From Pseudomonas guariconensis (GTDB taxonomy: Bacteria; Pseudomonadota; Gammaproteobacteria; Pseudomonadales; Pseudomonadaceae), in contig NZ_JAMYBK010000005.1 of assembly GCF_024127895.1 (NCBI RefSeq), positions 186,001 to 250,000 of the forward strand: a stretch of 64,000 nt of DNA, in the 5' to 3' direction. The notes beneath the pieces are model-generated. The model did no database searches. It had not been told where the DNA came from and saw nothing but the letters and a program-made list of their open reading frames with translations. This document shows positions 17,129 through 24,718 of this stretch, one piece after another. A program made the translations under genes and the position numbers. The stretch's first letter is position 1. Each line of letters starts with the position of its first letter.

Positions 17129-17401
17129 ATGAAAGTGCTGCAAGTGCCGTTGTTGGTGTTGGGTGTGTTGATCAGCGCGCAGGGATTCGCCGCCACCGCC
17201 CAGCAGGAAAAGATGAAGACCTGCAATGCCGAAGCCACCGAACAGGCCCTGAAAGGGGATGAACGCAAGGCGTTCATGAGCAAGTGCCTCAAGGTCACCC
17301 AGCAGGAGAAGATGAAGACCTGCAACGCCAACGCCACTGCCAAGGCCCTCAAGGGCGATGAGCGCAAGGCGTTCATGAGCGACTGCCTGAAGAAGAAGTG
17401 A
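17129..17401 (+). CDS. PsiF family protein
   Basis: A 90-residue exported protein with a 21-residue signal (MKVLQVPLLVLGVLISAQGFA) and two tandem PsiF repeats, each starting QQEKMKTCNA and ending ERKAFMSxCLK. E. coli psiF is phosphate-starvation inducible; the molecular function is unknown. The two repeats carry two Cys each. AAGGAG lies eight bases before ATG 17129; the longer frame from 17072 has no ribosome binding site. It stands alone between the lipase gene and the AI-2E-type permease. Confidence 0.9.
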   Translation: MKVLQVPLLVLGVLISAQGFAATAQQEKMKTCNAEATEQALKGDERKAFMSKCLKVTQQEKMKTCNANATAKALKGDERKAFMSDCLKKK

Positions 17402-17479
17402 GCTGCGCCGAGTCACTATGTTTGTAGGACGAAGGCTGGCAGACTGCGGGTCTTTTCTGTTGTCTGCCGTTGAGGCTGT

Positions 17480-18487
17480 ATGACCTTCACCCCTCGCCAG
17501 ATCACCCTGGCCAGTTGGATCATCGTGCTTGCCGGCCTGCTGCTGGCGCTCCCCCTGAAGTTGCTGCCCAGCCTGCTGGCCGGCCTGCTGGTGTTCGAGC
17601 TGGTCAACATGCTCACCCCCAGGCTGCAGCCGTTGATCGCCGGCCAGCGTGCGCGCTGGTTGGCCGTGGCCCTGCTCGGCACGCTGGTGGTCAGTACCCT
17701 GACCTTGGTGTTCGCCGGTGCCTTCAGTTTCCTCCTGCACGAGGCCGAGAACCCCGGTGCTTCGCTGGACAAGTTCATGGCCCTGGTGGAGCGGGCGCGC
17801 GCCCAGTTGCCGCCGTTCATCGACGGCTACCTGCCGGCCAGCGCTGCGGAGTTCAAGGTGGCCATCGGCGACTGGCTCAAGAGCCACCTGGGCGAGCTGC
17901 AACTGGTGGGCAAGGGCATGGCGCACATGTTCGTCACCCTGCTGATCGGCATGATCCTCGGTGCCATCGTCGCCTTGCAGCGCATTCCCGACATATCCCG
18001 GCGCAAGCCCCTGGCCGCGGCGCTGTTCGAGCGCCTGAGCCTGCTGGTGCAGGCGTTTCGCAACATCGTCTTCGCCCAGATCAAGATTTCCCTGCTCAAC
18101 ACCTTCTTCACCGGCATCTTCCTGGCGGTGGTGTTCCCGTTGTTCGGGGTGCACCTGCCGCTGACCAAGACCTTGATCGTGCTGACTTTCCTGCTGGGCC
18201 TGTTGCCGGTGATCGGCAACCTGATGTCCAACACCCTGATCACCATCGTCGGGCTGTCCCTGTCGATCTGGGTGGCGGTGGCCGCCCTGGGCTACTTGAT
18301 CGTGATCCACAAGGTCGAGTACTTCCTCAATGCGCGGATCGTCGGCGGGCAGATCAGTGCCAAGTCGTGGGAGTTGCTGTTGGCGATGCTGGTGTTCGAG
18401 GCGGCATTCGGCTTGCCGGGCGTGGTGGCGGGGCCGATCTACTATGCCTACCTCAAGAGCGAGCTCAAGCGTGCCGAGCTGGTCTGA
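17480..18487 (+). CDS. AI-2E/PerM family transporter
   Basis: A 335-residue membrane protein with about eight hydrophobic segments. Family marks are the PLTKTLIVLTFLLGLLPVIGNL region and the C-terminal LVFEAAFGLPGVVAGPIYYAY. Family members export diverse small molecules (AI-2, indole and others) or act in Na+/H+ exchange; the substrate here cannot be assigned. Start ATG 17480 follows a weak GAGG. Followed by the composite REP element. Confidence 0.85.
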   Translation: MTFTPRQITLASWIIVLAGLLLALPLKLLPSLLAGLLVFELVNMLTPRLQPLIAGQRARWLAVALLGTLVVSTLTLVFAGAFSFLLHEAENPGASLDKFMALVERARAQLPPFIDGYLPASAAEFKVAIGDWLKSHLGELQLVGKGMAHMFVTLLIGMILGAIVALQRIPDISRRKPLAAALFERLSLLVQAFRNIVFAQIKISLLNTFFTGIFLAVVFPLFGVHLPLTKTLIVLTFLLGLLPVIGNLMSNTLITIVGLSLSIWVAVAALGYLIVIHKVEYFLNARIVGGQISAKSWELLLAMLVFEAAFGLPGVVAGPIYYAYLKSELKRAELV

Positions 18488-18507
18488 AGTGGCGACTCCA
18501 CTGGCCT

Positions 18508-18671
18508 AATGCTGTTCACTTAAGCCATTGGGGCCGCCTTGCGGCCCTTCGCGGGCAAGCCCGCTCCCACAAGTACGCTGCAAATGCACGATCCTGTGGG
18601 AGCGGGCTTGCCCGCGAAGGGCTGCAAGGCAGCCCCAATCGATGTCACATCAGACTTAAGTGAACAGCATT
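18508..18671. repeat. 164-bp composite palindromic element (17-bp terminal inverted repeats around a REP pair)
   Basis: AATGCTGTTCACTTAAG at 18508-18524 is repeated exactly, inverted, at 18655-18671. Inside lie GGGGCCGCC/GGCAGCCCC arms and a facing REP pair (TTCGCGGGCAAGCCCGCTCCCACA). The whole could fold as one long hairpin. It has no ORF. The perfect ends suggest a miniature mobile element or an extended REP; I see no clear target duplication. It separates the AI-2E-type gene from the convergent Hsp70-like gene. Confidence 0.8.
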
Positions 18672-18690
18672 ACCCCACCGGCCTGCTTTT

Positions 18691-18722
18691 ACTTGCAGCT
18701 TGTGGCTTGTAGCTAGAAGCTT
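18691..18722. repeat. CTTGCAGCTTGTGGCTTGTAG repeat, copy 2 of the CAAGCTG family
   Basis: Inverse-orientation relative of the CAAGCTGCAAG tract at 11371-11397. It abuts the stop codon of the Hsp70-like gene. Confidence 0.5.
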
Positions 18723-19993
18723 CAGAGCGCGCCGTAGCGTTTGCGGGCTTCGATCGCCAGGCCGCTGCCGATGCTGCCGAAGATATTGCCTTCCACGTGG
18801 CGGGCGTTGGGTAGCATCGCCGCGACGCTGTTGCGCAAGGCCGGGATGCCGCTGGAGCCGCCGGTGAAGAACACCGTGTCCACCTGGCTTTCGCGCACGC
18901 CGGCCTTGGTCAGCAGTTCGCCGACGCTGCCACGCACACGCCCCAGCAGCCCCTCGATGGCATCCTCGAACAGCGCACGGGTCAGGTCCACACCCAGCGC
19001 CGGTTCGATGCGGCCCAGGTCGATGTGCCGGCGCTCCTGTTCGGTCAGCTCGATCTTGCTGGCCTCCACTTCCATGGCCAGCCAGTGCCCGGCACGCTGC
19101 TCGATCAGCTTGAACAGGCGATCGATACCCAGGGTGTCCTCGATGTCGTAGCGCATGCTGCCCAGGGCCAACTGGGATTTTTGCGAATACAGCGCGTTGA
19201 TGGTGTGCCAGGTGGCCAGGTTCAGGTGGTAGCTGGTGGGCATCAACGCCTGGCTTTTCATCCGGCTGCCGTAACCGAACAGCGGCATCACGCCTTGCAG
19301 GCTCAACTGCTTGTCGAAGTCGGTACCGCCGATGTGCACGCCGCCAGTGGCGAGGATGTCGCTGTGGCGCTCATCGAGCAGGTGACGCTCGGGCGACAGG
19401 CGGATCAGCGAGAAGTCCGAGGTACCACCGCCGATGTCGACGATCAGCACCAGTTCCTCACGGTCGATGCCCGACTCGTAGTCGAACGCCGCGGCGATCG
19501 GCTCGTACTGGAACGAAACCTCCTTGAAGCCGACCTTGCGCGCCACCTCGGCCAGGGTGTCCTCGGCCTCCTGGTCGGCGGTCGGGTCTTCGTCGACGAA
19601 GAACACCGGGCGGCCCAGCACCACCTCGTCGAAGCTGCGGCCGGCATTGGCCTCGGCGCGTTTCTTCAGCTCGCCGATGAACATGCCCAGCAGGTCCTTG
19701 AACGGCAGGGCGGTGCCCAGCACGCTGGTGTCGTGCTTGATCAGCTTGGAGCCGAGCAGGCTCTTGAGCGAGCGCATCAGGCGTCCTTCGTAGCCCTCCA
19801 GGTATTCGTGCAGGGCCAGGCGGCCGTATACCGGACGGCGTTCCTCGATATTGAAGAAGACCACCGAGGGCAGGGTGATCTTGCCGTCTTCCAGGGCGAT
19901 CAGCGATTGCACGCCGGGGCGGTGCCAGCCGACCGTGGAGTTGGAGGTGCCGAAGTCGATGCCCAAGGCACGGGCCGGGGATACGTCAGACAT
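18722..19993 (-). CDS. Hsp70-family protein of the YegD type (ATPase domain only)
   Basis: A 423-residue protein with the actin/Hsp70 ATPase motifs: phosphate 1 GIDFGTSNST at 11-20, phosphate 2 VDIGGGTSDFSL mid-protein, and adenosine motif FFTGGSSGIPALR near the C-terminus. It ends about 200 residues short of DnaK, so the substrate-binding domain is missing, as in YegD. Start MSDVSPARALG is used; the 31-residue upstream extension is unlike the family. It is divergent from cbpA-cbpM across 166 bases, which suggests a related chaperone role. Confidence 0.88.
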   Translation of the reverse strand: MSDVSPARALGIDFGTSNSTVGWHRPGVQSLIALEDGKITLPSVVFFNIEERRPVYGRLALHEYLEGYEGRLMRSLKSLLGSKLIKHDTSVLGTALPFKDLLGMFIGELKKRAEANAGRSFDEVVLGRPVFFVDEDPTADQEAEDTLAEVARKVGFKEVSFQYEPIAAAFDYESGIDREELVLIVDIGGGTSDFSLIRLSPERHLLDERHSDILATGGVHIGGTDFDKQLSLQGVMPLFGYGSRMKSQALMPTSYHLNLATWHTINALYSQKSQLALGSMRYDIEDTLGIDRLFKLIEQRAGHWLAMEVEASKIELTEQERRHIDLGRIEPALGVDLTRALFEDAIEGLLGRVRGSVGELLTKAGVRESQVDTVFFTGGSSGIPALRNSVAAMLPNARHVEGNIFGSIGSGLAIEARKRYGAL

Positions 19994-20159
19994 GGGGGGG
20001 AAGGCTTCCGGAGGCAAAACGGCCGCGCAGTTTATGCCAGTGGCCAGCAGAATCAAGACCGATCGTCTGCTCTGGAGCAACCCCAAGCAGGCCTTGAAAG
20101 GCTATGCTTGACCCTTATCTTCAGATGCAACGCACACATTCTGAACGGTGATCCCCTAG

Positions 20160-21107
20160 ATGGACTTCAAAGACTACTACAAGATACTCGGCGTCGAGCC
20201 GACGGCGGACGAGAAGGCGATCAAGACCGCCTACCGCAAGCTCGCGCGCAAGTATCACCCCGACGTCAGCAAGGAGCGCGACGCCGAGGAGAAATTCAAG
20301 GAGGCCAACGAGGCCTACGAAGTGCTGGGCGATACACAAAAGCGCGCCGAGTACGACGAGATCCGCAAGTACGGCGGCCAGCACGGCCGGCCCTTCCAGG
20401 CACCGCCGGGCTGGGAGGCCCGTGGGGCTGAGGGTGGCTTCGAGGCAGGGGATTTCTCGGAATTCTTCAGTTCGATCTTCGGTGCCCGGGGCGGCAACCC
20501 CTTCGGCCGTGGTCAGCAACGCAGCGCGGGCAGGCGAGGGCAGGACGTGGAACTGGAGCTGGCGATCTTCCTCGAGGAAACCCTGAGCAAGGAGTCCAAG
20601 CAGATCAGTTTCCAGGTGCCGCAGACCAACGCCGCTGGCCAGCGTACCGGCTTCACCACCAAGACCCTCAACGTGCGTATCCCTGCCGGGGTCACCGATG
20701 GCGAGCGTATCCGCCTCAAGGGCCAGGGGGCGCCGGGCGTCGCTGGCGGGGCCAACGGCGACCTGTTCCTGACCATCCGCATGGCACCGCACCCGCTGTT
20801 CGATGTCGAAGGTCATGACCTGATCATCACCGTGCCCCTGGCGCCTTGGGAGGCTGCCCTGGGCGCCAAGGTGGAGGTGCCGACCCTCACCGGCAAGATC
20901 AACCTGACCATCCGCCCCGACAGCCAGAGCGGCCAGCGCCTGCGGGTCAAGGGCATGGGCCTGGCCAACAAGCAGGGCCAGCGTGGCGACCTCTATGCCC
21001 AGCTCAAGGTGGTCATGCCCAGCCAGTCGGATGCGGCCGCCCGCGAACTCTGGAGCAAGCTCGCCGAGAAGGCTGCGTTCAATCCGAGGACACAATGGAG
21101 TAGTTGA
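20160..21107 (+). CDS. cbpA: DnaJ-like co-chaperone CbpA
   Basis: A 315-residue class B J-protein: J domain at residues 5-69 with HPD at 33-35, a G/F-rich linker (about 75-130), then two C-terminal beta-sandwich domains; the zinc-finger of DnaJ is absent. In E. coli CbpA stimulates DnaK and binds curved DNA. It overlaps cbpM spacing by a few bases, and CbpM inhibits it. Ribosome binding signal is weak. Divergent from the YegD-like Hsp70 gene. Confidence 0.93.
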   Translation: MDFKDYYKILGVEPTADEKAIKTAYRKLARKYHPDVSKERDAEEKFKEANEAYEVLGDTQKRAEYDEIRKYGGQHGRPFQAPPGWEARGAEGGFEAGDFSEFFSSIFGARGGNPFGRGQQRSAGRRGQDVELELAIFLEETLSKESKQISFQVPQTNAAGQRTGFTTKTLNVRIPAGVTDGERIRLKGQGAPGVAGGANGDLFLTIRMAPHPLFDVEGHDLIITVPLAPWEAALGAKVEVPTLTGKINLTIRPDSQSGQRLRVKGMGLANKQGQRGDLYAQLKVVMPSQSDAAARELWSKLAEKAAFNPRTQWSS

Positions 21108-21109
21108 TC

Positions 21110-21415
21110 ATGAGCAGCACCCTGATCGTTCAACTGGACATGCGAACCCTCTGTCAGGAGGCCGACCTCACGGCCGACTGCGTGATCGAAATCGTCGAGC
21201 ACGGCATCGTTGAACCTTCGGGGCGAACGCCGGAGGACTGGTTGTTCGACGACCAGGCACCCTGGCTCGCCAAGCGTGCGGCCAAGCTGCACGAGGAGCT
21301 GGAGCTGGAATGGGAAGGCGTGGCGCTGGCGCTGGAGCTGCTGGAAGAGGTGCAGCAACTGCGCAGCGAGAACAGCATGCTGCGCCAGCGGTTGGGCAGG
21401 TTCATCCAGATGTGA
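21110..21415 (+). CDS. cbpM: Chaperone modulator CbpM
   Basis: A 101-residue MerR-like protein (MSSTLIVQLDMRTLCQEADL...) with a C-terminal coiled coil (LEEVQQLRSENSMLRQRL). CbpM binds the J domain of CbpA and blocks its co-chaperone and DNA-binding activity. ATG 21110 follows GGAG by nine bases and lies three bases after the cbpA stop, so the two are translationally coupled. It closes the cbpAM operon. Confidence 0.92.
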   Translation: MSSTLIVQLDMRTLCQEADLTADCVIEIVEHGIVEPSGRTPEDWLFDDQAPWLAKRAAKLHEELELEWEGVALALELLEEVQQLRSENSMLRQRLGRFIQM

Positions 21416-21423
21416 GCGGATTG

Positions 21424-21440
21424 GGGCCGCCTTGCGGCCC
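21424..21440. terminator. Convergent hairpin between cbpM and the GNAT gene
   Basis: GGGCCGC-CTT-GCGGCCC, a seven-base perfect stem, occupies the 30-base gap between two convergent stop codons. It can act in both directions. Confidence 0.65.
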
Positions 21441-21445
21441 TCGCC

Positions 21446-21964
21446 TCAGCGCTTGGGTTCGGCCCCCGGGTCGAGCATCAGTTGCATGAAGGTCAGGTCC
21501 AGCCACTTGCCGAACTTCACCCCTACCTGCGGCATCTGCCCTGTCACCACGAACCCCAGCCGCTCATGCAGGCGGATCGACGCCGCGTTGCCGCTCTCGA
21601 TGGCGGCGACCATCACATGCTTGCCACATGCCCGCGCCCGCTCCACCAGCGCCTGCATCAGCAGCGGCCCCAGGCCCTTGCCGCGCTGGTCATCGCGGAT
21701 GTAGACCGAGTGCTCCACGGTATGCCGAAAACCCTCGAACGGCCGCCAGTCGCCGAACGAGGCGTAGCCCAGCACGCCACTGTCATCCACCGCCACCAGG
21801 ATCGGGTAGCCCTGCTGCGCCCGGGCCTCGAACCAGGCCTGGCGGTTGGCCAAATCGACCGGCGTTTCGTTCCAGATCGCCGTGGTGTTGCGCACGGCGT
21901 CGTTGTAGATGTCGAGGATCCCCGGCACGTCGTCGGGCAGGGCGTCGCGGATTACGTGGTTCAT
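21446..21964 (-). CDS. GNAT acetyltransferase of the MddA/phosphinothricin-acetyltransferase type
   Basis: A 172-residue N-acetyltransferase (MNHVIRDALPDDVPGILDIYN...). The acetyl-CoA loop is QRGKGLG, followed by ALVERARACGKHVMVAAIE and a C-terminal RLHERLGF. The closest characterised relatives acetylate methionine sulfone/sulfoximine and phosphinothricin. In P. aeruginosa I recall this gene lying inside the urease operon just after a urea-type transporter; here it directly follows urtE (31 bases) with no urease genes. It may be the last gene of the urt transcript. Confidence 0.88.
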   Translation of the reverse strand: MNHVIRDALPDDVPGILDIYNDAVRNTTAIWNETPVDLANRQAWFEARAQQGYPILVAVDDSGVLGYASFGDWRPFEGFRHTVEHSVYIRDDQRGKGLGPLLMQALVERARACGKHVMVAAIESGNAASIRLHERLGFVVTGQMPQVGVKFGKWLDLTFMQLMLDPGAEPKR

Positions 21965-21995
21965 GACAGCGTCTCGCAGGGTGGATCGGTGCAGA

Positions 21996-22694
21996 TTAAA
22001 TGGTTACCAGGCCGCGCACACCTTCAGCTTGCATGTTTTCGCCACGGCCACGCTGGACGATCTCACCCCGGGCCATCACCAGGTACTGGTCGGCCAGGGC
22101 CTCGGCGAAGTCGTAGAACTGCTCCACCAGCAGGATGGCCAGGTCGCCGCGATCGGCCAGCTGGCGGATCACCGCGCCGATCTCCTTGATCACCGACGGC
22201 TGGATGCCTTCGGTGGGTTCGTCGAGGATCAGCAGGCGTGGGCGGCTGGCCAGGGCACGGCCGATGGCCAGTTGCTGCTGCTGGCCTCCGGACAGGTCGC
22301 CGCCACGGCGTTGCTTCATCTGCTCCAGCACCGGGAACAGTTCGTAGATGAAGGCCGGTACCTCGCGCGCTTCGCGGGCGGGGAAGCGCGACAGGCCCAT
22401 CAGCAGGTTTTCCTCGACGGTGAGCCGCGGGAAGACCTCGCGGCCCTGCGGCACATAGGCGATGCCAGCCTGGACCCGCTGCTGGGGCTTGAAGCGAGTG
22501 ATGTCCTGCTGCTCCCAGTGCACGCTGCCCTCGCGTGCCGGCACCAGCCCCATCAGGCAGCGCAGCAGGGTGGTCTTGCCCACGCCGTTGCGGCCGAGCA
22601 GGCAGGTGACTTCGCCGACCTTGGCCTCGAAGGACAGGCCGCGCAGGATGTGGCTGCCGCCGTAGTACTGATGCAATTCACTGATTTGGAGCAC
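21996..22694 (-). CDS. urtE: Urea ABC transporter ATP-binding subunit UrtE
   Basis: A 232-residue LivF-like ATPase: MLQISELHQYYGGSHILRG at the start, Walker A GRNGVGKTT, signature LSGGQQQQLAIGRA, Walker B LLILDEPTEGIQP. The QYYGGSHIL and EGIQPSVI motifs are characteristic of UrtE. It is the last of urtABCDE. A 90-base gap containing a CAAGCTG-type hairpin separates it from urtD, whereas other genes of the operon overlap or nearly so. Confidence 0.94.
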   Translation of the reverse strand: MLQISELHQYYGGSHILRGLSFEAKVGEVTCLLGRNGVGKTTLLRCLMGLVPAREGSVHWEQQDITRFKPQQRVQAGIAYVPQGREVFPRLTVEENLLMGLSRFPAREAREVPAFIYELFPVLEQMKQRRGGDLSGGQQQQLAIGRALASRPRLLILDEPTEGIQPSVIKEIGAVIRQLADRGDLAILLVEQFYDFAEALADQYLVMARGEIVQRGRGENMQAEGVRGLVTI

Positions 22695-22722
22695 TTCGAC
22701 ATTCCTCGTTACTGGCAGATCC

Positions 22723-22751
22723 GAGCGGCAAGCTGCAAGTAAAAGCCGCTC
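22723..22751. repeat. CAAGCTG-family repeat folded as a hairpin between urtD and urtE
   Basis: GAGCGGC (22723-22729) and GCCGCTC (22745-22751) enclose AAGCTGCAAGTAAAA. It is a third copy of the dispersed repeat, placed inside an operon. Confidence 0.6.
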
Positions 22752-22784
22752 GGGACATCTTGCCGCTTGGCGCTTGAGGGCGCG

Positions 22785-23642
22785 TCAGCGCCCGAGATAA
22801 ACCTCGACTACCCGTTCATCCGCCTGCACCTGCTCCAGCGAGCCTTCGGCCAGTACGCTGCCCTGGTGCAGCACCGTGACATGGTCGGCAATGCTGCCGA
22901 CGAACCCCATGTCATGCTCCACCACCATCAGCGAATGCCGGCCGGCCAGGCCCTTGAACAGTTCGGCGGTGAACTCGGTCTCGGCATCGGTCATGCCCGC
23001 CACCGGTTCGTCGAGCAACAGCAACTGCGGCTCCTGCACCAGCAGCATGCCGATCTCCAGGAACTGCTTCTGCCCATGGGACAACAGGCCCGCCTGGCGC
23101 TGCGCCAGTGGCAGCAGGCGCAGGGTCGCCAGCACCTGCTCGATGCGCTGGCGCTGTTCGCCCGACAACCGCGTGACCAGGCTGGCCCATACCGACTTGT
23201 CCATCTTGAGTGCCAGCTCCAGGTTCTCGTAGACGCTCAGGGCTTCGAATACCGTGGGCTTCTGGAACTTGCGGCCAATGCCGGCCTGGGCGATCTGGTA
23301 CTCGCTCAGGTGCGTCAGGTCGAGGGTGTCGCCGAAGAACGCGCTGCCGGTGTCCGGGCGGGTCTTGCCGGTGATCACGTCCATCAGCGTGGTCTTGCCG
23401 GCGCCATTGGGGCCGATGATGCAGCGCAGCTCGCCAACGCCGATGTACAGGTTCAGCGCGTTGAGCGCCTTGAAGCCATCGAAGCTGACACTGATGTCCT
23501 CCAGGCTCAGCACCGTGCCATGGCGCGCATCGAGGCCGGCGCTGCGGCGCTGGCCGAGGCCGATGGCGTCGCGGCCGGCACCGAGCTGATCGAACACCGG
23601 TTCGAGCATGAATTCCGGATGCACCGGGGGCACGCCTTTCAT
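22785..23642 (-). CDS. urtD: Urea ABC transporter ATP-binding subunit UrtD
   Basis: A 285-residue LivG-like ATPase. A 40-residue N-terminal extension precedes VLSLEDISVSFDGFKALN. Walker A is GPNGAGKTT, signature LLSHGQKQFLEIGM, Walker B LLLLDEPVAGMTD. SHGQ in the signature and GMTDAET are typical of UrtD. The ATG at 23642 overlaps the urtC stop by four bases and has AAAGGAG upstream inside urtC; a much longer same-frame reading is a shadow of urtC. Confidence 0.94.
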   Translation of the reverse strand: MKGVPPVHPEFMLEPVFDQLGAGRDAIGLGQRRSAGLDARHGTVLSLEDISVSFDGFKALNALNLYIGVGELRCIIGPNGAGKTTLMDVITGKTRPDTGSAFFGDTLDLTHLSEYQIAQAGIGRKFQKPTVFEALSVYENLELALKMDKSVWASLVTRLSGEQRQRIEQVLATLRLLPLAQRQAGLLSHGQKQFLEIGMLLVQEPQLLLLDEPVAGMTDAETEFTAELFKGLAGRHSLMVVEHDMGFVGSIADHVTVLHQGSVLAEGSLEQVQADERVVEVYLGR

Positions 23643-24718
23643 GGCTGGCTCCTTTTCTTCAGCAGGCCGACCACGCCCTTGGGCAGGTACAGCGTGACCA
23701 GGATGAACAGGGCGCCGAGGAAGAACAGCCAGAACTCCGGGAAGGCCACGGTGAACCAGCTCTTCATGCCATTGACCAGGCCTGCGCCGAGCAACGGGCC
23801 GAGCAGCGTGCCACGCCCGCCCAGGGCGACCCACACGGCGGCTTCGATAGAGTTGGTCGGCGACATCTCGCTGGGGTTGATGATGCCCACCTGCGGCACG
23901 TACAGGGCTCCGGCCAGGCCGCACAACACGGCGCTGAGCACCCACACCAGCAGCTTGAAGCCGCGTGGGTCGTAGCCGCAGAACATCAGGCGGTTCTCGG
24001 CATCGCGCAGCGCGGTGAGCAGGCGGCCGAACTTGCTTTGGGTCAGGCGCCAGCACAGGTACAGGCTGCCCAGCAACAGGGCCACGGTGAGCAGGAACAG
24101 CACTGCCCGGGTGCCCGGGGCGGCGATGTCGAAGCCCAGCAGGGTGCGGAAGCTGGTGAAGCCGTTGTTGCCACCGAAGCCCGTCTCGTTGCGAAAGAAC
24201 AGCAGCATGGCGGCGAAGGTCAGGGCCTGGGTCATGATCGAGAAGTACACGCCCTTGATCCGCGAACGGAAGGCGAACCAGCCGAACACCAGGGCCAGCA
24301 GCCCAGGGGCGAGCACCACCAGGCACAGGGCCCAGGCAAAGTGCTGGGTGCCGGCCCAGTACCAGGGCAGCTCGTTCCACGACAGGAAGGTCATGAACCC
24401 GGGCAGGCCGTCGCCCGCCGCCTGGCGCATCAGGTACATGCCCATGGCGTAGCCGCCGAGGGCGAAGAATAGGCCGTGGCCCAGGGACAGCAACCCGGCA
24501 TAGCCCCAGACCAGGTCCAGCGCCAGGGCGACGATGGCGTAGCAGAGGATCTTGCCGACCAGGGTCAGGGTGTAGGCCGAGACCTGCAGCGGGTGCGTCG
24601 CCGGTAGTAGCGACAACAGCGGCAGGGCCAGCAGCACCAGGACGACGACGGCGCCGATGGCCAGTGCCAGGCGTGGCCCGGCCTTTTGCGTGGCAGTGAC
24701 AAGCAGTGGCTGGTTCAT
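23639..24718 (-). CDS. urtC: Urea ABC transporter permease UrtC
   Basis: A 359-residue LivM-like permease with about ten hydrophobic segments (for example LALDLVWGYAGLLSLGHGLFFALGG split across two helices). The segment GYDPRGFKLLVWVLSA is the coupling loop. It is membrane partner of UrtB. The start codon shares one base with the urtB stop (TGATG), and its own stop overlaps urtD. Confidence 0.94.
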   Translation of the reverse strand: MNQPLLVTATQKAGPRLALAIGAVVVLVLLALPLLSLLPATHPLQVSAYTLTLVGKILCYAIVALALDLVWGYAGLLSLGHGLFFALGGYAMGMYLMRQAAGDGLPGFMTFLSWNELPWYWAGTQHFAWALCLVVLAPGLLALVFGWFAFRSRIKGVYFSIMTQALTFAAMLLFFRNETGFGGNNGFTSFRTLLGFDIAAPGTRAVLFLLTVALLLGSLYLCWRLTQSKFGRLLTALRDAENRLMFCGYDPRGFKLLVWVLSAVLCGLAGALYVPQVGIINPSEMSPTNSIEAAVWVALGGRGTLLGPLLGAGLVNGMKSWFTVAFPEFWLFFLGALFILVTLYLPKGVVGLLKKRSQP

